From: an uncultured Eubacteriales bacterium | Lineage (GTDB): Bacteria; Bacillota; Clostridia; Oscillospirales; Oscillospiraceae | Assembly: GCA_900554625.1 (NCBI GenBank) | Contig: USHP01000130.1 | Coordinates: 1-5,926 of the forward strand | Reading direction: 5' to 3' | Length of the DNA stretch: 5,926 bases | Part shown: piece after piece, positions 1-5,614 of the stretch | Layout: each line of letters starts with the position of its first letter | How positions within the stretch are numbered: position 1 is the first letter of the stretch | Position numbers and translations under genes: made by a program | The notes under the pieces: generated by a model | Told to the model about the DNA's origin: nothing | Databases searched by the model: none | Seen by the model: only the letters and a program-made list of their open reading frames with translations

Positions 1-270
1 GCCCCGGGCCGCCGCCACACTGCACAGGCCAATGCCGGTATTGCCGGAGGTAGGCTCAATAATCACGCTGCCTTTTTTCAGCACCCCCCGGCGCTGGGCG
101 TCGTCGATCATGGACAGAGCCACCCGGTCTTTGGCGGAGCCGGCCGGGTTCTTTCCTTCCAGTTTTGCCAGAATGGTTGCCTGGAGGTTTCTATTTTTTT
201 CCATATTCCCCAGATGCAGCAGCGGGGTTCTGCCGATAAGCTGGGATGCGGACTGGTAAATATTTGCCAT
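1..270 (-). CDS. cysK: Cysteine synthase (O-acetylserine sulfhydrylase), 5' part
   Basis: Cysteine synthase A is a cytoplasmic PLP enzyme that joins O-acetyl-L-serine and sulfide to give cysteine and acetate. The first 90 codons are present and the gene leaves the window on the left; about 215-220 further residues are expected for a family of roughly 305-310. Seen directly: the N-terminal LIGRTPLL signature (residues 11-18), NPAGSAKDR (41-49) with K47 as the PLP Schiff-base lysine, and PTSGNTGIGL (73-82), the substrate loop that binds the carboxylate of the acceptor. The ATG at 268-270 is preceded at good distance by AGGGAGGG (complement of 277-284). The gene is divergent from cysE, which supplies its substrate, and has a perfect vegetative promoter. 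Family assignment is firm. CysK rather than a CysM-type paralogue is inferred from the N-terminus and the neighbour. Confidence 0.93.
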   Translation of the reverse strand, partial: MANIYQSASQLIGRTPLLHLGNMEKNRNLQATILAKLEGKNPAGSAKDRVALSMIDDAQRRGVLKKGSVIIEPTSGNTGIGLCSVAAARG

Positions 271-307
271 AACAAACCCTCCCTGATTGGGCATTTTCTT
301 AGTGGGA

Positions 308-336
308 ATTATACACCCCTGCCTCCCCCATGTCAA
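308..336 (-). promoter_or_regulatory. cysK promoter, perfect sigma-A consensus
   Basis: On the minus strand a -35 TTGACA (complement of 331-336) and a -10 TATAAT (complement of 308-313) are separated by exactly 17 bp (314-330). This is a full-consensus vegetative promoter. It predicts a transcript start near 301 and a leader of about 30 nt before the cysK ATG. The leader is too short for a T-box or S-box riboswitch, so control, if any, is likely by a protein at the promoter. Confidence 0.85.
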
Positions 337-341
337 TTGAC
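332..341. promoter_or_regulatory. 10-bp perfect palindrome between cysK and cysE
   Basis: GTCAATTGAC reads the same on both strands. It covers most of both -35 hexamers. It may simply arise from placing two -35 boxes back to back, or it may also be the operator of a dimeric regulator. A partial direct repeat of TTGAC follows at 343-347. Confidence 0.4.
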
Positions 342-365
342 TTTGACACGGGGCTATGCTAAACT
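337..365 (+). promoter_or_regulatory. cysE promoter, -35 back to back with that of cysK
   Basis: TTGACT (337-342) lies 17 bp before TAAACT (360-365), giving 5/6 and 4/6 matches to the vegetative consensus. The -35 hexamer begins on the base after the cysK -35 ends, so the two polymerase sites must overlap. The predicted start near 372 leaves a leader of only about 19 nt, which just holds the ribosome binding site at 375-381. A second TTGACA at 343-348 has no -10 at proper distance and may be a repeat of the site. Confidence 0.6.
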
Positions 366-390
366 GAGGAGAAAAAGGAGGGATGTATCC

Positions 391-1335
391 ATGACCCCCA
401 TTGAGGAACAGATTGAAGGTATTGTAGACAGTATTCTGGAAGATTATCACAACGGCCGGGATATCGACAAGCTGGACCCCTTCCAGCACCCGGACAAAGA
501 TGTGGTCATCGACATGATCGGAAAGCTTCTGCGGATTGTCTACCCCGGCTTCTCCCGGGACAGAGCCTACCGTATTTACAACACCAAGCATAACCTGTCC
601 ATGCTGATTGAAGATGTGATGTACAATCTGAATAAGCAGATTGCCATCGTTCTGCGCAGTTCCATGTCGGCCCAGGAAGCCCAGGATAGAGCCCAGATGC
701 TGAGCCTGGAATTTTTCCGGGCCATTCCCGGCGTCCGGTCTGTGATTCAGACCGATGTAGAGGCCTTCTACGACGGTGACCCGGCGGCCTACAGCGTAGA
801 CGAAATTGTCTTCTGCTATCCCGGGCTGTACGCCATTACCGTATACCGGCTGGCCCACATTCTGTACACATTGAACGTGCCCATGCTGCCCCGGATCATG
901 ACGGAGCATGCCCACTGCATCACCGGCATTGACATCAACCCCGGCGCCACCATCGGCAAATATTTCTTCATCGACCACGGCACCGGCATTGTGGTGGGTG
1001 AAACCACCGTCATCGGCGACCATGTGAAAGTATACCAGGGTGTCACCCTGGGCGCTCTCACCACCCGTGGCGGCCAGAGCCTGCGGGGCAAGAAGCGCCA
1101 CCCCACCATTGAGGACAACGTAACCATCTACGCCGGCGCCTCCATTCTGGGCGGCGGTACAGTGATCGGACGGGACAGCGTCATCGGCTCCAACGTCTTT
1201 ATCACCCACTCCATCCCCGCCTGCACCACCGTCAGTGTCAAGAGCCAAGAACTGCAGTTCAAACCCCGCAACTGCCCCGGCGACTGCTCCAACTGTCCCA
1301 CGAAACCCGAACCCTTCTGGGAAGGGCAAAAATAA
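391..1335 (+). CDS. cysE: Serine O-acetyltransferase, long EpsC-like form
   Basis: The enzyme transfers acetyl from acetyl-CoA to L-serine, giving O-acetylserine for CysK; it acts in the cytosol. The protein has 314 residues against about 270 in E. coli, with an extended N-terminal helical domain (about 1-165) and a left-handed beta-helix of hexapeptide repeats (about 170-280). Visible active-site elements are D181 in GIDINPGA, catalytic H196 in IDHGTGIVVGET (194-205), and H237 in KRHPTI. The ATG at 391 is chosen because AAGGAGG (375-381) sits 9 nt upstream; an open frame extends to 214 but would run through cysK and the promoter. The C-terminus is odd: it does not end in the Ile used by classic CysE to dock into CysK, but carries C295-x3-C299-x2-C302 and ends in EGQK. 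It is divergent from cysK and followed by a terminator. Function is firm; metal or redox binding by the tail is only a guess. Confidence 0.95.
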   Translation: MTPIEEQIEGIVDSILEDYHNGRDIDKLDPFQHPDKDVVIDMIGKLLRIVYPGFSRDRAYRIYNTKHNLSMLIEDVMYNLNKQIAIVLRSSMSAQEAQDRAQMLSLEFFRAIPGVRSVIQTDVEAFYDGDPAAYSVDEIVFCYPGLYAITVYRLAHILYTLNVPMLPRIMTEHAHCITGIDINPGATIGKYFFIDHGTGIVVGETTVIGDHVKVYQGVTLGALTTRGGQSLRGKKRHPTIEDNVTIYAGASILGGGTVIGRDSVIGSNVFITHSIPACTTVSVKSQELQFKPRNCPGDCSNCPTKPEPFWEGQK

Positions 1336-1372
1336 CCCCTTTCCTCCCCTGCTGCAAAATGCGAATAGAAAG

Positions 1373-1423
1373 GCCGCTGATTTTCACGCAATGGTGTAAA
1401 TCAGCGGCATTTTTCCATTTTTT
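1373..1423 (+). terminator. cysE intrinsic terminator
   Basis: GCCGCTGATTT (1373-1383) pairs perfectly with AAATCAGCGGC (1398-1408). An inner CAC/GTG pairing (1385-1387 with 1394-1396) leaves a 6-nt loop. Runs of five T (1410-1414) and six T (1418-1423) follow. It lies 37 bp past the cysE stop and between convergent genes. The minus-strand T-tract is poor (CCTTTCTATT), so action on the GNAT transcript would be weaker. Confidence 0.88.
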
Positions 1424-1436
1424 ACGAACAATCCGC

Positions 1437-1461
1437 ACAAACCTTATTCTGCAAGGTTTGT
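1437..1461 (-). terminator. Hairpin across the stop codon of the GNAT gene
   Basis: ACAAACCTT (1437-1445) and AAGGTTTGT (1453-1461) form a perfect 9-bp stem with a 7-nt loop. The stop codon (1444-1446) lies partly in the stem. No T-run follows on the minus strand, so it is not a standard terminator; it may be a 3'-end stabilising hairpin or assist the terminator at 1373-1423. Confidence 0.4.
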
Positions 1462-1923
1462 AAGTGTATCGCCCGCAATGCGGTACACTGTCCAATCTGA
1501 CATCGGCTCTGCTCCCAAGGATCGGTAAAAGTCAATGCTGGGTTGATTCCAGTCAAGACACCACCATTCCAAGCGTCCACATTTTCGCTCAACGGCAATG
1601 GATGCCAATTTTTTCAAAATCGCTTTTCCATAGCCATTGCCGCGGTATTCCGGTTTCACAAACAGGTCTTCCAGATAAATTCCTGCACGACCGAGGAAGG
1701 TGGAAAAGTTATGAAAGAAAAGTGCAAATCCAATCTCTTTTCCGTCTACAACAGCAAACAGAACCTCCGCTTTCTGCTTATCAAAAATCCACTCTTCCAG
1801 GGTTACCTCATCCGCAACCACTTCATGCAGCATCTTTTCATAATCGGCAAGTTCTTTTATAAATTGTAGTATCAGATGGGTGTCCTTTCGCTGTGCATAC
1901 CGAAAAGTAACTTCTTTCTTCAT
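1444..1923 (-). CDS. GNAT acetyltransferase, diamine/spermidine acetyltransferase-like
   Basis: A 159-residue single-domain GNAT enzyme, predicted to move acetyl from acetyl-CoA to an amine. Seen: the acetyl-CoA pyrophosphate loop RGNGYG (94-99), preceded by IYLEDLFV (82-89) with E85, and NQPSIDFYRSLGA (126-138) with Y133, the usual general-acid tyrosine. The order LED, RGxGxG, WNxPSIDFY closely follows eukaryotic SSAT, so a polyamine, diamine or thialysine-like amine is a plausible substrate, but this is inference. The only workable start is the ATG at 1921-1923. Its Shine-Dalgarno AAGGAGA (complement of 1937-1943) lies 13 nt away, longer than ideal, and no in-frame alternative start exists nearer. 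It follows tcdA by 85 bp on the same strand. It is visibly AT-richer: three sampled lines count 78 of 180 G+C (43%) against 37 of 60 in one cysE line, which suggests a separate origin. Confidence 0.85.
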   Translation of the reverse strand: MKKEVTFRYAQRKDTHLILQFIKELADYEKMLHEVVADEVTLEEWIFDKQKAEVLFAVVDGKEIGFALFFHNFSTFLGRAGIYLEDLFVKPEYRGNGYGKAILKKLASIAVERKCGRLEWWCLDWNQPSIDFYRSLGAEPMSDWTVYRIAGDTLTNLAE

Positions 1924-1971
1924 TTGGATAACACGATCTCCTTCTGTTTTCTCACATGCTTGCCGCCAGAC

Positions 1972-1980
1972 ATCATATCA
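1972..1980 (-). promoter_or_regulatory. Possible extended -10 promoter of the GNAT gene
   Basis: On the minus strand TGATATGAT (complement of 1972-1980) fits an extended -10 (TG-n-TATAAT, 5/6 in the hexamer). No good -35 is seen 16-18 bp upstream. It would start transcription near 1965, about 40 nt before the ATG. No terminator is seen between tcdA and this gene, so cotranscription with tcdA is equally possible. Confidence 0.35.
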
Positions 1981-2008
1981 TTGGTCCCGACAGATTTTTT
2001 GGATCTTT

Positions 2009-2728
2009 TCAAACACCCACAATATCCTTGATGACTTCCCCCGCCAGAATCAGTCCGGCGGCTCCCGGGACGTAGGAAAGGCTTCCCGGAATCTGCCGCT
2101 TGCCGATGGCGGCGGCCTCTTCCTCCCAGCCGGTGGGAGTTTGGGCCTCTTCCTGGGAGTAGACCACCTTCAGATGGGCAATACCTCGTTTTTTCAGTTC
2201 CTTGCGCATCACCCGGGCCAGGGGGCACATGGAGGTTTTGGCAATGTCCGCCACCTGGAATGCCGCCGCATCCAGCTTGTTTCCCGTGCCCATGCAGCTG
2301 ATGATGGGCGTGCCTGCGCTGTGGGCCTTCTGCACCAGAGCCAGCTTGCCGGTAACGGTGTCGATGGCATCCACAATATAATCGTATTGGGCAAAATCAA
2401 ATTGACTTTCCGTGTCCGGCCCGAAGAAAAGAGCATGGGTTCTGACACAGCAGGCCGGATTGATTTGCTGCACCCGCTCTCTGGCCGCCTCCGTTTTCGG
2501 CATGCCAAGGGTTGCGTAGGTTGCCAGAATCTGCCGGTTCAAGTTGGTAAGGCCCACGGTGTCGTTGTCAATCAGATCCAGCTGGCCAACGCCGCTGCGT
2601 GCCAGGGCTTCCACCACATAACCCCCAACGCCACCCAGGCCGAACACCGCCACCCGGGCCTTTTGCAGCCGCTCCATGGCAGGCTCTCCCAGCAGCATCT
2701 GGGTACGGAAAAATTGCTCGTGTATCAT
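2009..2728 (-). CDS. tcdA: tRNA threonylcarbamoyladenosine (t6A37) dehydratase
   Basis: TcdA (CsdL/YgdL), a member of the ThiF/E1-like superfamily, uses ATP to cyclise t6A at position 37 of ANN-decoding tRNAs to ct6A, which supports decoding accuracy. The 239-residue product shows the nucleotide-binding GLGGVGG (30-36), the DLIDNDTV (51-58) and TNLNRQ (61-66) motifs of E1-like enzymes, and DAIDTVTGK (120-128). The family-typical stretches are CMGTGNKLD (145-153), KTSMCPLARVMRKELKKRGI (164-183) and PGAAGLILAGEVIKD (221-235). The start is set at the ATG 2726-2728 because GGAGGAA sits directly upstream; an upstream in-frame TTG at 2764 would add 12 residues, overlap the terminator hairpin and lack a site. 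The E1-like UBA/MoeB alternatives are unlikely, since the C-terminal half matches TcdA. Confidence 0.93.
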   Translation of the reverse strand: MIHEQFFRTQMLLGEPAMERLQKARVAVFGLGGVGGYVVEALARSGVGQLDLIDNDTVGLTNLNRQILATYATLGMPKTEAARERVQQINPACCVRTHALFFGPDTESQFDFAQYDYIVDAIDTVTGKLALVQKAHSAGTPIISCMGTGNKLDAAAFQVADIAKTSMCPLARVMRKELKKRGIAHLKVVYSQEEAQTPTGWEEEAAAIGKRQIPGSLSYVPGAAGLILAGEVIKDIVGV

Positions 2729-2762
2729 GGCTTCCTCCGAAATGATTTTTCTTATGGTATGC

Positions 2763-2798
2763 AAAAGCGGCTTTGGAATCCCTCCGAAGCCGCTTTTT
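2763..2798. terminator. Two-sided terminator between murA and tcdA
   Basis: AAAAGCGGCTT (2763-2773) pairs with AAGCCGCTTTT (2787-2797). Three further pairs (2775-2777 with 2783-2785) follow a G-U wobble on the plus strand, which is a mismatch on the minus strand, and the loop is 5 nt. On the minus strand it ends the murA message with TTTT; on the plus strand it ends in TTTTT. It lies only about 34 bp upstream of the tcdA ATG, so tcdA needs either read-through or a promoter overlapping the hairpin. Confidence 0.75.
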
Positions 2799-2802
2799 GA
2801 TA

Positions 2803-2862
2803 GGGAAGCTCTGATTCAATCGGCAAGAGCCGACAGCCGAAGACGAATGATTCAGAGCTCCC
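2803..2862. repeat. 60-bp imperfect palindromic element after murA
   Basis: GGGA (2803-2806) plus GCTCTGA (2808-2814) pair with TCAGAGC (2852-2858) plus TCCC (2859-2862), with a single bulged A at 2807. Inside, a small hairpin TCGGC-AAGA-GCCGA (2820-2833) sits at the tip. GATTCA also occurs as a direct repeat near both ends (2813-2818 and 2850-2855). The outer arm ends on the base next to the murA stop codon (2863-2865). This layout resembles REP/MITE-type intergenic elements. I do not recognise a named family, and only one copy is in the window. Confidence 0.5.
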
Positions 2863-4128
2863 TTAGTCTTCAATTCTGCGGATGCTGGCACCCAAAGCGG
2901 TGAGCTTCTCCACCAGATTTTCATAGCCCCGCTCGATGAAGTGGATATGCTCCACATAGGTGGTACCCTCTGCCGCCAATCCGGCAATCACCAGCGCCGC
3001 ACCAGCCCGCAGATCGTGGGCACAGACGGTGGCACCAGTCAGCTTCTCCACACCGGTAACCAGTGCAGTTTTGCCGCCGATCCGGATATTGGCACCCATG
3101 CTCTCCAACTCGGTGCAGTAGCCGAAGAACCGGGTTTCATAGACACTTTCCATCAAACGGCTGGTGCCGTTGGCCAGGGCCATGCACACACAGACCTGAG
3201 CCTGCATATCCGTGGGAAAACCGGGATAAGGCTGGGTCTTGACGGTGGTTCTGCGCAGCTTTCCGGTCCGGATAATCCGGATGGAATCGTCATAGTTGAT
3301 GATCTTGGCGCCCATTTCCCGCAGCTTGCTGGTGATGCAGTCCATGTGCTTCGGGATGACGTTCTGAACCAGCACATTGCCGCCCACCGCTGTCACTGCT
3401 GCCATGTAGGTACCGGCCTCAATCTGGTCGGGGATAATGGCATAGCTGCCGCCCCGGAGGAAATTCACGCCCCGGATTTTCACCGTATCCGTACCGGCGC
3501 CGGTAATCCGGGCACCCATAGTATTGAGGAAGTTGGCAAGATCCACGATATGGGGCTCTTTCGCAGCATTTTCGATAATAGTCTGACCGGGAATCAGGGT
3601 AGCCGCCAGCATGATGTTCACCGTAGCGCCCACCGAGGCCATATCCAGACAAATCCGTCCGCCCTGCAGTCCCTCTTCGCTGGGGGACAGGGCTATGTAG
3701 TCCTCCGCCTCATCCACCTCAGCACCTAAGGCCAGGAAGCCCTTGATGTGCTGGTCAATGGGTCGGGAAGCAAAGTTGCAGCCACCGGGCAGAGCCACAT
3801 GGGCTTTTCCAAACCGGCCCAGCAGCGCACCCATCAGATAGTAGCTGGCCCGCATCTTGGTAACCAACCGGTCCTCCGGCTGCGTGCACTGAACCTCAGA
3901 GCAGTCAATTTCAACGACCCCCTGCTCCGGGGTTGTAATCTTAGCGCCCATCCGGTCCAGAATACTCAATAAAATCCGGACATCGGAAATATCAGGCACA
4001 TTCTCGATCCGGCACTTGCCACTGACCAGCAGCGCCGCAGGCAGAATTGCCACGGCTGCATTTTTCGCGCCGCTGATGGTGACGGTACCGTTCAAGGGAT
4101 TGCCGCCGTTGATTTCGTATTTGGCCAA
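2863..4128 (-). CDS. murA: UDP-N-acetylglucosamine 1-carboxyvinyltransferase
   Basis: MurA transfers enolpyruvate from PEP to UDP-GlcNAc, the first committed step of peptidoglycan synthesis, in the cytosol. The length of 421 residues is normal for the family. Visible active-site residues are K22-N23 in SGAKNAAV, R93 in TKMRASYYLMG, the catalytic C117 in LPGGCNFASRPID (113-125), D307 in PGFPTDMQAQ, and R374 in DLRAGAALVIAG. The catalytic position is Cys, not the Asp of fosfomycin-resistant MurA, so fosfomycin sensitivity of the enzyme is expected. The start is TTG (complement of 4126-4128), supported by AAGGAGAGG at complement 4136-4144; an ATG at 4149-4151 is out of frame and the first internal Met is residue 60. 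It has its own promoter and is followed by a palindrome and a terminator. Whether it is MurA1 or MurA2 (MurZ) cannot be told here. Confidence 0.97.
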   Translation of the reverse strand: MAKYEINGGNPLNGTVTISGAKNAAVAILPAALLVSGKCRIENVPDISDVRILLSILDRMGAKITTPEQGVVEIDCSEVQCTQPEDRLVTKMRASYYLMGALLGRFGKAHVALPGGCNFASRPIDQHIKGFLALGAEVDEAEDYIALSPSEEGLQGGRICLDMASVGATVNIMLAATLIPGQTIIENAAKEPHIVDLANFLNTMGARITGAGTDTVKIRGVNFLRGGSYAIIPDQIEAGTYMAAVTAVGGNVLVQNVIPKHMDCITSKLREMGAKIINYDDSIRIIRTGKLRRTTVKTQPYPGFPTDMQAQVCVCMALANGTSRLMESVYETRFFGYCTELESMGANIRIGGKTALVTGVEKLTGATVCAHDLRAGAALVIAGLAAEGTTYVEHIHFIERGYENLVEKLTALGASIRRIED

Positions 4129-4135
4129 GGAATAT

Positions 4136-4144
4136 CCTCTCCTT
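4136..4144 (-). promoter_or_regulatory. Ribosome binding site fixing the TTG start of murA
   Basis: AAGGAGAGG on the minus strand. Its AAGGAG core lies 10 nt from the TTG codon that begins murA. This is the reason for choosing the non-ATG start. Confidence 0.8.
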
Positions 4145-4183
4145 GTTGCATGAAAGATTCAATCGCCGCATAAAGGCTAGATT

Positions 4184-4212
4184 ATTGTACCATAGAAATT
4201 GTCCTATGTAAA
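4184..4212 (-). promoter_or_regulatory. murA promoter
   Basis: TTTACA (complement of 4207-4212), 17 bp, then TACAAT (complement of 4184-4189), each 5/6 to consensus, with a TGG extension before the -10. The predicted transcript start is near 4177, about 48 nt before the TTG start. The spacer holds a short inverted repeat, CATAG (4191-4195) and CTATG (4204-4208), which could be a weak operator. Confidence 0.8.
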
Positions 4213-4216
4213 GTCC

Positions 4217-4259
4217 AAAAATCCTCCCCCACCGGGGCCGTCCCCGGAGCGATCCGGGG
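4217..4259 (-). terminator. Overlapping GC hairpins ending the rRNA methyltransferase gene
   Basis: Three stem-loops can form. The first is 4242-4248 with 4253-4259 (7 bp, 4-nt loop), the second 4232-4237 with 4242-4247 (6 bp, 4-nt loop), and the third 4227-4230 with 4234-4237 (4 bp). The first and third can coexist but both exclude the second. On the minus strand they follow the stop codon of the methyltransferase gene and lead to TTTTT (complement of 4217-4221), so a terminator is the simplest reading, although five other bases separate the last stem from the T-run. Confidence 0.55.
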
Positions 4260-4263
4260 CAAA

Positions 4264-5553
4264 TCACCGCCGCAGGCCCTTGGGATAGTGGTTTTTCAGC
4301 ACCCGTCCATCCCCTTTGCCCCAGCCGATGCTGTAGTCTCCGGCGCAGACCAGGCACCAGCCCTTGCGTCCGGATTCCACCACGTCCCCGTGGAGATAAT
4401 CCGCCATCTGAGGACTGTCCGGCTGGAAATGCTCCGTATTGGCGCAGTCTCTGAGCCACAGTGCCAGGGCGTGGGCAGGCTCGAACCGGTCTTTTTTCAC
4501 GGTCCCCAGTTCCAGTCCGGGGCGCATTACCTTCAGCCGGGCAATGTCCGGCATTTCTTCCGACGCCAGGAACAGGCTCTGTCCAAAGGAAACCGCCTTT
4601 CCCGCCGGCAGGGAAATTCCCAGTTCCCTGGCAAAGTTCTGCCACTGCTGAGGCAGGGGCTTTCCCTGGCTGAGGAGTACTTCCTCTTCTTCCCCGTCCG
4701 TTTTGCGCAGCACCGCAGCGAAGTGTCCTTCGCCTTTTAACTTGTGGGGCCACATCCGGTAGCAGCCCGGGTCGGTGGGAACAAACCAGGGAGCTTCCAC
4801 CTGCTCCGGCTGAAATTCCGGGTGGCTTTCCAGGAAGTTTGCCACCGCCAGTTCATCTTCTTCCGGGGCAAAGGTGCAGGTAGAGTACACCAGCCGTCCT
4901 CCCGGACGCACCAGTTGGGCCGCGCTGTGGAGGGTCTCCGCCTGACGGCGGGCGCACATTTCCACCACTTCCTGGCTCCAGTCCGTGACGGCTGCTTCCT
5001 CCTTGCGGAACATGCCTTCTCCGGAGCAGGGCGCATCCACCAGCACCCGGTCAAAAAAGCCCGGGAACCTGCTGGCCAGGGTAGCGGGATGTTCATTGGT
5101 CACCAGGGCATTGGGCACCGCCATCCGCTCGATATTCCGGGAGAGAATCTTTGCCCGGGCAGGATGAATTTCGTTGCACAGCAAAAATCCTTTCCCCAGC
5201 ATTCTGCCGGCAATCTGGGTACTTTTTCCCCCGGGGGCGGCGCAGAGGTCGCAGATCCGCTCTCCCGGCTGGGGGTCCAGCAGAGAAACCGGTGCCATGG
5301 CACTGGCCTCTTGTAGGTAGTATACGCCGGCTTCGTGGTAAACGTGCAGGCCGGGCCGGGATTGGGGATCATAGTAAACTCCCGCCTCTTCCCAGGGTAC
5401 CGGCTCCTGGGCAAAGGGCAGATCGGGCCGCTGCCCTTTCAGAGGATTAAACCGCAGGGCCACCGCCCGGGGACGCTCCAACGTCTGTAAAAACTGAGGA
5501 TATTCCTCCCCCAGCTGAAGCTGCATTCGGTCAAGAAAGGCTTTCGGCAGCAT
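4264..5553 (-). CDS. RsmF-like RNA m5C methyltransferase (NOL1/NOP2/Sun family)
   Basis: A SAM-dependent RNA cytosine-5 methyltransferase of the RsmF/YebU type, 429 residues. Domains: an N-terminal RNA-binding part (1-95) with family-typical RFNPLK (34-39) and LQEASAM (80-86), a Rossmann methyltransferase core (about 96-285), and a C-terminal PUA-like region (about 320-429). Seen: SAM-binding CDLCAAPGGKST (101-112), DAPCSGEGMFRK (173-184) with C176 of the Pro-Cys motif, and STCTF (224-228) with C226, the expected nucleophile. The last stretch, SIGWGKGDGRVLKNHYPKGL, is typical of this subgroup. The target is probably 16S rRNA in the decoding region (C1407 in E. coli RsmF), but the exact base in this group is not deducible. 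The start is the second of two close ATGs (5551-5553), because GGAG (complement of 5562-5565) is 8 nt away; the first ATG (5557-5559) is only 2 nt from it. Confidence 0.9.
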   Translation of the reverse strand: MLPKAFLDRMQLQLGEEYPQFLQTLERPRAVALRFNPLKGQRPDLPFAQEPVPWEEAGVYYDPQSRPGLHVYHEAGVYYLQEASAMAPVSLLDPQPGERICDLCAAPGGKSTQIAGRMLGKGFLLCNEIHPARAKILSRNIERMAVPNALVTNEHPATLASRFPGFFDRVLVDAPCSGEGMFRKEEAAVTDWSQEVVEMCARRQAETLHSAAQLVRPGGRLVYSTCTFAPEEDELAVANFLESHPEFQPEQVEAPWFVPTDPGCYRMWPHKLKGEGHFAAVLRKTDGEEEEVLLSQGKPLPQQWQNFARELGISLPAGKAVSFGQSLFLASEEMPDIARLKVMRPGLELGTVKKDRFEPAHALALWLRDCANTEHFQPDSPQMADYLHGDVVESGRKGWCLVCAGDYSIGWGKGDGRVLKNHYPKGLRR

Positions 5554-5584
5554 ACACATTTCTCCGTTTCTGTAAGATAGCAGC

Positions 5585-5613
5585 ATTATACCATAGCCGG
5601 GTGCTTTTTTCCA
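5585..5613 (-). promoter_or_regulatory. Promoter of the rRNA methyltransferase gene
   Basis: TGGAAA (complement of 5608-5613), 17 bp, then a perfect TATAAT (complement of 5585-5590) with a TGG extension. The predicted start is near 5578, about 25 nt before the ATG. The twelve bases CTATGGTATAAT match the murA promoter (CTATGGTACAAT) in all but one position. Confidence 0.78.
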
Positions 5614-5614
5614 C

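Noticed and set aside
214..390. Upstream extension of the cysE reading frame giving 59 more residues
   Set aside because: It would overlap the cysK start and the divergent promoters, has no serine acetyltransferase likeness, and the ATG at 391 has an ideal ribosome binding site.
271..390. T-box or S-box riboswitch controlling cysteine genes
   Set aside because: Predicted leaders are about 30 nt (cysK) and 19 nt (cysE), too short for either, and no specifier or terminator structure is visible.
1295..1335. Radical SAM signature from the Cys-x3-Cys-x2-Cys tail of CysE
   Set aside because: The spacing matches, but it sits at the extreme C-terminus of a complete beta-helix acetyltransferase with no radical SAM barrel.
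2729..2764. TTG start adding 12 residues to TcdA
   Set aside because: It lies at the edge of the terminator hairpin and has no ribosome site, whereas the ATG at 2726-2728 follows GGAGGAA and begins with the family-typical MIHEQF.
1880..2800. 306-codon open frame on the plus strand
   Set aside because: It lies antisense to tcdA and the start of the GNAT gene, crosses the terminator hairpin, and has no recognisable motifs. It is a shadow of GC-rich coding sequence.
2941..3729. 262-codon open frame on the plus strand
   Set aside because: It is antisense within murA, which is certain from its motifs; the His/Gly-rich product resembles nothing known.
3992..4753. 253-codon minus-strand frame bridging the methyltransferase gene and murA
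   Set aside because: It is out of frame with two well-supported genes and passes through the hairpins and the murA promoter.
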